From the NCBI RefSeq assembly GCF_900111885.1, contig NZ_FOKG01000010.1, positions 124,001 through 188,000 of the forward strand: DNA of 64,000 bases. The letters are read 5' to 3'. The notes beneath the pieces are model-generated. The model searched no databases, had not been told where the DNA came from, and saw nothing but the letters and a program-made list of their open reading frames with translations. A program made the position numbers and the translations under genes. Below are positions 25,501-34,500 of the stretch, in pieces. Position 1 is the stretch's first letter. Each line of letters begins with the position of its first letter. The stretch comes from Amycolatopsis marina (GTDB lineage: Bacteria; Actinomycetota; Actinomycetes; Mycobacteriales; Pseudonocardiaceae).

Positions 25501-28500
25501 CGCAGGCTTTCGACAGCATCGTTCTCAGCGGGAACTTTGAGGGTTCCTATCTGGACCGGTTTACCTATGATCCGGCTACCGGCCGGGTCGGCCTTGGCAG
25601 GCCAGAAGACCTGGGCCAGTCCATGAACCAGCCACAGAGCCTCCGCTCCTATGCTGGCAAGGAAGTGGCGGGGTTCGCCCGAGATCTTTATGAAGTCTCA
25701 AAGGACTTTACGCACGTGGCAGCCTACTTGCGCAGTCATCGGCGGCCGGAAGAAGCCGTGCTGCACTTGGTCTTCGACGCTCTTGAACGTCTTCGTTTGC
25801 GGCCGACCCCCGCCGACGGGACCTATCTACGTTCGGTTCTGGCCATCGCCGGGAAATTACCCCCGCGGCCACAGTTTCCGGTGGTAGTCATGCCGGGGGA
25901 GGATCTCTCTCACGGCAGGGTGCGGGAACGGTTGTGGAGCAATCCACCTTGGACGCCGGACCGTCCGCCTCTGCTGGGTGAGCTGTTTCCGCTGACCACT
26001 GAGGAAGGCACGAAGTGGCAGCATGCTATCGCCCGGCAGCTATCAAAGGCTTTCCGGCGCTGGGAGTCCGGTGGTTTCCGGGTCGAGGTGGAATTGCCTG
26101 CAAGGAAATCGCCATTGAGTCCCAGAATGATGCAGTTCCGCATTCTGATCCTGCATCCAGACCACCAGAAGCGCGACGACGGCGCGATCGGCACGATGTT
26201 GTTGACTGCGGAGCGTACGGATGGCGGGCGACTGACCGTACGCCACGATCCGATTTTGACGAGCTGGCACGACGATCCGCTGCTGCCGGACGCCATGCGT
26301 TCATTCCACGCCGAACTGTACGACTGGCTGGCGCGCTCCGGCGTCGGAGAGGTGTCGTTCACCGCACGAGGTCCAAGTCTTGCCGGAGCCGCGCTGCGCG
26401 ACGTGCGCTGGAAGTCCGACGACGAGGGGCGGGAGGCGGCGGCGCAGGTCCTCCTGAAGCTGGCGGAGGAACTGGATGACACCGAAAATGCTGTAGGAGT
26501 GCTTAATGCGGGGCTGAAAGGCAGTTCGGAGGTCGACATAGATCGGCTCCAGGCTCTACGGGAAGATCTCGCCGAGGGACGAGACCTCCTGAATCGCGCC
26601 AACTTGATGCGTGTCACCTCGCCTGACTTCCCCACTCCGTACGAGGTGTACACCGTGGGGGGCAATACCGGACTGGGGCGTAGGACACTGGGCCTGTACC
26701 AGCAGGAGCACGCCTGGTATGGCGTCCTGCCGCTGCATCAGCAAGGCGAGTTGCTTCCCGCGCCACCCGATGAGATCGTGCGGCAGCAATCCGGCGAGGA
26801 CACGGCGGCTCCTGAGTTCCCGGGACCGGATTGGGACGGAGCGCTGGCAGCGACGCCGCTGCCCGACCCCGAACAGCTGGGAAGTGTGGCAGATCGTCGT
26901 GCCGGACTGCCACGCTTGGTGTTTCCCTTGTTCGAGGGCGAGGGTTCCGCTCCCACCGGTCTGGATCTTTCCGATTGGCGGCGGGCGAGGATCGGGCCAG
27001 ACGGGCGATTGCTGGACAGTGCCGCGGATATCCTGGATACGCGAGTACTGGCTGACGGGGTCGCGCCTTTCGAGTTGCGAGCGGACCGGACGCTGCACTT
27101 GGATCTGGGTCGGCACCTGGACGGTCGTGTGCATGCGTGGACCGCGGTGGACCCGGTGATCGCGGTCGGGACCATCACCGTGCACGAGGGAGAGGTCGTG
27201 CAGGTGACCGTGGGCACGCAGCGGTACCCGAGCACTGCGGTCATCGGCCAGGAGGTCGCCGACTTCCTGGTCCAAACGGAGTTGGCTTTGTCCGAGAACA
27301 CGCGCATTCGGTATCAAAACGCCGCCGGTGACTGGGTGTCGTCCACGGTGAGCCCGGTTGCCGGCCGTGCGGCTCATCCCCTCAGTCTTACCCGTGTGAG
27401 ACACAGGGATTTGTGGCAGTGGCGAACCAACCCGGATGTCCCGGGTGAGTTGGTCCTGGCAGATTCGAGGAGCGGCACAACGGTCGCGCTTGCGCACAAG
27501 TTGGAGCCGAGCTCCCGTGTAACGCCCGACGGCATGTTCGCCAGGGGCGCGGAACTCCCCGGCGGTGAGGTTGTTTTCTTGCCGGGTCAAGCGCTTCGGC
27601 TCGATGGGTCGCCGCATCCCACCGCCGACTCACTGGCTGTCGTCGAGGCTCGGTACGGGTATCTGACCTATCAGGAATTCGTTGACGAGCACCACGTTCG
27701 ATCAGTGGCGGTCCTGCCTGACCAAGTACGCATGGACCTCCAGCAGTTCAGCGCCACGGCGGCGGCGCGTGAGCGGGACGCGGACGAGGCCGAGCGTGCG
27801 GTGGCGGAGTGGCTTCGTCGCGAGGACGACCTCAGGCGAGCAGTGCTGGTCGACAAGGACCGGCACAGCGGCCTTGCTGAGGTTGATCGAGCGCATCAGG
27901 AGGCGGTGCTGGCCGCGGTGGAGGCGCGGCGAGCCCGTGCGGAGGCGGCGTCCGCACGGTGGTGGCATCAGGCCATCGAGGAGTACCTGGCAGACAAGCG
28001 AGCCGCCGAGAGCGTCCACGAGAAGAGCAGCTTTGTGTCGGGCCGGCGGCGTGTCTCGATGAGTGGGCAGCAGCTGATCGCTCCTGAGACGTGGGACCCT
28101 CGTATTGCAGCCAGTTCCTTCTCGCCGATCGGTCTTGATGGCCACGTCGAACCCAGGTGGGTCTCCAATGGAGGGAAGCTCGAGCTGCACTTGGGATCCG
28201 GCGCGGGCGGCAGGTTGCTGTGGCGGGAAGGAGACGGCTACGTTTACGCGGTCGTTCAACGCGGGGACGGTCCAGTACTCGCGATGTACGATTCGACGAC
28301 GAACGCCTGGTATGTGCTGGGACAGCCAGGGCGCGCGGAGCGTCTGACGAGCGACGAGATTCCGCTTGAGCGGCATTATTTGGAACCTCAGACGAAACCA
28401 CCGGAACCGTATCCGTGGCTGGACGACGACCGCATCGAGGGCTCGCTCAAGAGGCCCGCGACGAAGATTCCCGCCGGCACGGCAATCGGTCTCGTACCGG

Positions 28501-31500
28501 AGAAGCCGTCCCTGATCAGCCGGATGACGGGGGCAGCGGCCCGGCACACGGTGGCGCAACTGCCCGAAGTGGCCGGATGGCACGTGCTAAGTGTCGGTAC
28601 AGCCGACCACCGCGGCCTCGTGCTGCCGGACCCGCTGGGGGAGGCCAACAACGTGTCGTGGCCGCAATTCTTCCAGGCCGCGAAGCGCGTTGGATTTCTC
28701 GATTCGCTGCGGGAGCAGGTGGATGTCGAGGGAGTAATTTTGCTCGGCGAAAACGGGACCGCGATTCCGGCGAACATGCAGACAGTCGCTGGCTTCTTTG
28801 CCCTGCTTCCCACGACCCGGGTCCTGGTGGTTCCCTCGGATCAGGTCTGGATCACCACCGATGGACAGGTACGAGTCGGCCCGGAAATGCCGTCGCCGGA
28901 CAAGGGACCGATCGGGTTCTGGTGGGCCTATCTACGGGTGAGGGATCGAATCGTTCGGGTGCCGTTGACGGCTCGTGGCCGCATTGGAAACGAGGCCGGC
29001 TGGGAGTTCCTGCTGGGTGCAGCTGCTTCGTCGAATGACGACGGGCCGGAGCCCGGCGGGGGCATATCGGCGCCGCCGCCCGACGGGCCGAAGCCGATCG
29101 ACAGCGGAGGTGGTGGTTCGGCGGGAGAGCTGCCGCCGCGAGCGGTGGACGGTTCGGGACACGGCCCACCGGTAGAACCGGCGCCGCCACCCGGTTCGGA
29201 CAGCGATCGCGGCACACGCGGTGCGGATGCGCACTACGGGAGCACACCGCCGCCGACGCTTCGATTATCCAATGTGGAACACGCGGATGGTGGGGGAGTA
29301 ACTCCCAGACGCGCGGGTATGGGCGGGGAGGGGCTTTCGCCGCCATCCGTTCCCGGGAGAGCCAGATCGGACAGACCCGACGGTCCAGCTCCACCACAAC
29401 CGGAGGCGCCGGTACCGGAAGTCACTCTCGCAGGCGAGCAAGTGACACTCTCAAGCCTGGCCTATGAAAGGCTGGGTGTCTTTTCCACCGCTGATCAGCG
29501 GACGCTTGCTCCCTGGCTGGAGTCGTTCTTCACCAGGCAGGCCGAGAACGGGACGGGCCTCGTCGGCCTCCGTCTCGACAGCCACAACGCGATGGCCTAT
29601 CAGGTTCAAATGCTACATGGACTGGAGGTGAATGTCGAGTTTCACGCGGCCGAAGAACCATGGCTGGCGGCGCCGGAACTGCGACTGACCGCGGACGGCC
29701 GCTGGGTGCAAACCGCACCGGCCCGTATCGGACTGCGGGTGCCGGAACAGGCGGCCGATCGTGCGGTCCTGCTCGAACCCGCGATCTGGCGCGCACTGGT
29801 GATGCTGGACGTGACGCTGGCCGGGATGGTCCGAACCGCACAGGCTGAACTGTCCGATCAGGACATTCCGCGGCATCGCATAATCGCGCCAGAGCCGGCC
29901 CCGGTCTTGGTCGAAACGGCCGGCGCGCGGCCCGTGGAAAGTTCCACACCTCCCGCCGCGGGGCGGGTACCCCGGAGTCGGCGACTGCACAAGGCGATCC
30001 CGCGCTGGAAGGGGTCGCCGTGGCGACTGGACGCCCTGCCCGACACCGCGCGGGACCGGGACGTGAAGGCGGTGCGGACCGAACTGCGGGCGATCGCCGA
30101 GACCATCGAGGCCGAGCCGTACCACCAGTTCGCCGAGGTGTCGCTGCGGACCGACGTGGCGGCAGGACGTGACGAGATCAGCTTTCACGTCTGGACCGAC
30201 GTCGACCGGCGGTCACCGGTCGAGGGGATCCTCGACTACGAGCGGGACGAGGTGACCGGGCTGCTCCGGGTGGACCTCATCGACGCCACCGGCAGACGCC
30301 ACCTCGTCGGGGAGTTCGACCTCGGCGAGGCGAGTGCACGGCCTGCTGTCCGGCGCGACATCGGCGCCGCGCTCGTGGGCACGATGGCAGCCGTGGCGGA
30401 GGAGCACATCCAGCCCGCGATCGCGGCTCGGGCCATGGACGCCCTCGGCTCGGACGCGCCGTTGCACTACCTGAGCCCGCTCACCGCGCCGGTCACCCCG
30501 GAACACGCCGCACACGTCGCGCGCATCCGCTGGGAACTGCACCGGCACCGAGCGCTCGAGGAACGCCCCCACGGTGACACGGAATCGGCGGAACTGCGGC
30601 GGAGCTGGCAGCGAGTGCGCACCGCACTCGACGAGGCGGGGGCCCTGCGCTCGCGCAGGCGGTTCGAGGTGCTGCGCGGCGAACTGGCCGACCGCTCGCT
30701 GGTCCGCCTCGTCCGCCAGGCGCGCAGGGAAGCCAACGCGGACAGCCGGTTCGCCGCTCGTCGCCCGCTGGCCGCCGGCAACACCCAGCCTTCCATCGAG
30801 ACAACGGCGACACCGGCAGTAGCGGTCGGTTCGGTGCGCGGGGACCGGGTACGACAGGTCGGTGACGTGCTCGGCGAGATCGTCGCGCCCGGCACACCGC
30901 GGCCGGGACAGGACGGTACGACCGCCCTGGACGCGCAGGCCTGGCGGTTCGACATCCCCGCCGTCGACACCGCGCTGAGCGCGGAGCAGGTCGAGCACGC
31001 CGCGGGCGAGGTGGTCCGGCTCGCCGAGGAGCACGCGCGGGTCCTCGCCGAGGCGGCCGGCACCGCGCCGCACCTCGCTGTCGGCACGGCGCTGGCACGC
31101 CTGCACAACGCCTTCACCGACCATGGTTCGACGGACATGGGCACCATGCTCGCGCTGCGCCGAGCCCTGTCTCCCGCTGTGATCGACCGGCTCTTGCCCG
31201 CCGTGGAGGTCGCGCTGACCCGTGCGATCGCCCGCGACGTGCTCACCCCGGCCGTGCAGGGGGCGGACCTGGCCGCCGCGGTACACGTGGTCGACGCGGG
31301 GGACGGCACCCACCAGGTGGTCGTCGCGGCGGGCACCGAACCGCTGATCGCGAGTACCGCGCGGGTGCACACGGATGTGCACGCGTGGCTGCGCGCCGAT
31401 CCGCTGGGAGTGCTGACGGACATCGCGGACGCCGTGGCCGCACGGGACGGGCTGGACCAGACCACCGCCCGGTTCCGGGTGCTGGCCGCGGCGCACGAGA

Positions 31501-34500
31501 TCGGCGAAACCGCGACCCGGCGCCGCGTCGTGGTGCTGCTTCGCGACATGCTCGCCGATCGGCAGCCCGTCGACGCGGACCAGCTGCCCGGTCCGGCGCA
31601 GGTGCTGTACGACCGCCTCACCGGCAGGACCCCTCGGGTGTCCCCGCGAGAGCACGCCGCCGTGCACCGCGCACTGGCCGCACTGCACGCGGATCGGGCC
31701 GGCCTGGCGCGCGGGGTGACGCTCGACGGCGACGGACGACTCCGGTCGTCGGGCGGGCGACACCTGAGCGTCCCCGCCTTCGCCTCGGTGCCCGAGGTCG
31801 CGGGCCGGAGCAAGACGTGGCGCAGGGACCGCGATGTGACCGCGGCGATCGAACGCATTGCCCCGGCGCTGGCCGCCGAGAAACTGGCGCATGCCCAGCT
31901 GCCGGACGGTGATCGGGAGGTCGCGGTCGAGCTCACCGCGCTGGCGGCGCTGGACCGGCACCTCGTCGACGAACTGGGGCTTGCCCGTCGTCGCGAGGAC
32001 CTTCCCGGAATCGATCATCTCGTCCGCGAGCGTGCCCGGGTGGCCGATCGGGTGGCTGAGCAGGCGTACCGGGCCGGGCTGGTGGATCCGGACGGCGCGC
32101 GGCTGCGCCCATTCTGGGCACGGATTCTCGGTCCCGAGGTGCGCGTGCTGGTCGACGAGGTCGTGACGGCGCGCTCAGGCCACCGGTTCGGCCCGTTCCC
32201 GGCAACACCCGAGCCGAAGCGGTCCGGGGTCCTGACTCGACCGGTGCCCCGCGACGCCGATCTGGACGCCATCGACAACACCATTCGAACCCGGGACGGA
32301 GTGTCGCTGCGTCGCGGCGAGCGCTGGGTGCTCTCGGCCGTGACCGAGGTCGCCGCCATGCTCCGGGCCACCGCCGTGGATCCGGACACGGATCTGGCGG
32401 GCCGGTTCGGCCCGGTGCTGGCACGAGTCACCGAGCAGGCGACACTGGAAGTGCGGCCGGTGAACGGACGGGGCAAACCACGCCGGATCGATCTGCTCGC
32501 ACTGGCTCCCGAAGTACTCAAGGCGCTGGGCCGGCATGCGGGCGGCCCGCTCACTCCGGAGGCGCTCGTCCGGGTGGCCGAACTATTGGCCCGGCGGATC
32601 GGCCTCGCCGAAGCGGGCCCGCGCGCTCGGCTCGGGATGTCCGACCGGCCGGGGCCGCGCGGTGTGCTCGACCCACGGGTGCGGACCGTGTCCGGCGGCC
32701 GGCAGCATGGTCGATTGTCCCCTCAGGACCTGGTCGAGATCGCGCGCGTGGAGTACCTGGCGGCGTTGCACGAGCACGCGACTCGGCAGGCGGCCACCGA
32801 ATCAGTGGCGGACCGCGACCGGCAGCGGGAACTCGCGCACACGCTCGCCACCCGGCTCGTCGACCCCGCACTGTCGGCCACGCAACTACCGCCGGGGGCG
32901 TACCGGCGACTCGTCGCGGAGCTCTCGCCGACCGCGCGGCGACTGCTGGACGACGCGTCGGACCCGGACGACCTGGTGAACCCGTGGTTGCGCACAGTGG
33001 AACGCGCGGTCGCGGGAGCGGATGTGGACAACCTTGCCGTGGCACAGGAATCCATGCCCGCGGTACGGCTCGCACCGGCCGACATCACCGACGTCCAGCG
33101 GCCCGCGGACCGTGACCCAGCGCGACTGATGCGTCCGCTGTACCGGTTCCGCCCGCCGCTGCGCTGGGCCCGCGCGGTCTGGGAGGGCTTCTCGGTGGAA
33201 CTGCACACACCGGAGCCACATCGGCGTGCCGAACTGTTCCCGCACGGTGAGCCGGTCGCCCACGAGTGGCTCAGCAGAGGCCACTATGTGCTGTGGATCA
33301 ACGAGCGGGCGCTGACCGACGTGCGCGCGGAAGACGTCCAGCGAGCGATCGACGTCAAGCTGCGCGAGCTGCACGCGCTGGCGTTGCGGGAGAACCCGGC
33401 GCAGACCGTCAAGCTCATCGAGCTGTACGCCAAGGAGGCCATCCCCGCGGCGGTGGCCACCGTCGCCGCAGGCGTGGCCATGGCGACCTTGCCCGACTCG
33501 GGGCTGGCTCACCTGCTGATCGCCACGACGAAGATCGAGGTCCTGCCCGCGGTCGCGATGTCCGGCGCCCTGCTCAGCTCGCTGCTGCACACCATCACCA
33601 GCCCGTTGTATATCGGCAGGCTGCAGTCGAGCGGGCTGATCAATCGGCACGCGCAGGCGCGGGAAATCGCCGCGAACCGACCGGGTCGGCCCTATGCGCA
33701 ACTGTCCGAAGCGGACATCCACGGGGACGCGACCGATGTCGGTGCTCGTGCCCGCCGCCTGCACGAGGAACTCGGCGACCGGGGCGTGGTGAGTGGGGCG
33801 GCCATGGGCGGCTACGACGTCACCGCGCAGCCGCCCGCCCCGCCGCCGGAACAGGGTGCGCCGTCCGATCCGCGCCGCCGCGCGTCGGCGATCGGCTGGC
33901 TCCGTTCGGCGGTGGCGGAGGTCCAGCGGGGAACAGTGCTCGGGCCGGCCCGTGTCACCGCGGTCCGCGACCGGGCCGACACCCGCATCCTTCCCGCAAC
34001 GAACGAGACGATCGACCCGCCGCCCAATCCGCGACTCACCGTGGCGCACTGGAAGGACCCGAAGGACCGCAGGGCCACTGGTGTGCCGGTCAGCAGGCGG
34101 ATGCGCGGTGCCGCACAGCTCGACATCGAGTTCGTGGCGGCGCCACCGGGACGGCGCGCGATCGAGCCTGGCGACCGGGCGGCCGACGTCGTCGCCAAGT
34201 CCGAGGTGTTCCATACGGGGCGCGGGATCCGCGTGCTGGTGCCCGAGGACGTCGCCGGGCGGGCGGACCGCGGCGAGGTGCTGGCCGCACTGGTCAAGGA
34301 GGCCGTCAAGATCCGGCAGAGCTATTTCCGCGGAGTGCACAAGCTGGGAAACCAGGCGCTGTGGGCGGGTATGCGTGGTGCCACCGGTCTGGGAGCGGCC
34401 GGCGTGCAGGCGTTCACGGTCGGCTCGCCATTCGCGCCGGGCGGTGCGATCAACGCCGCCACCCGCGCGGTCACCGAGTTCGCCGCGAACCTCGGCTTCG

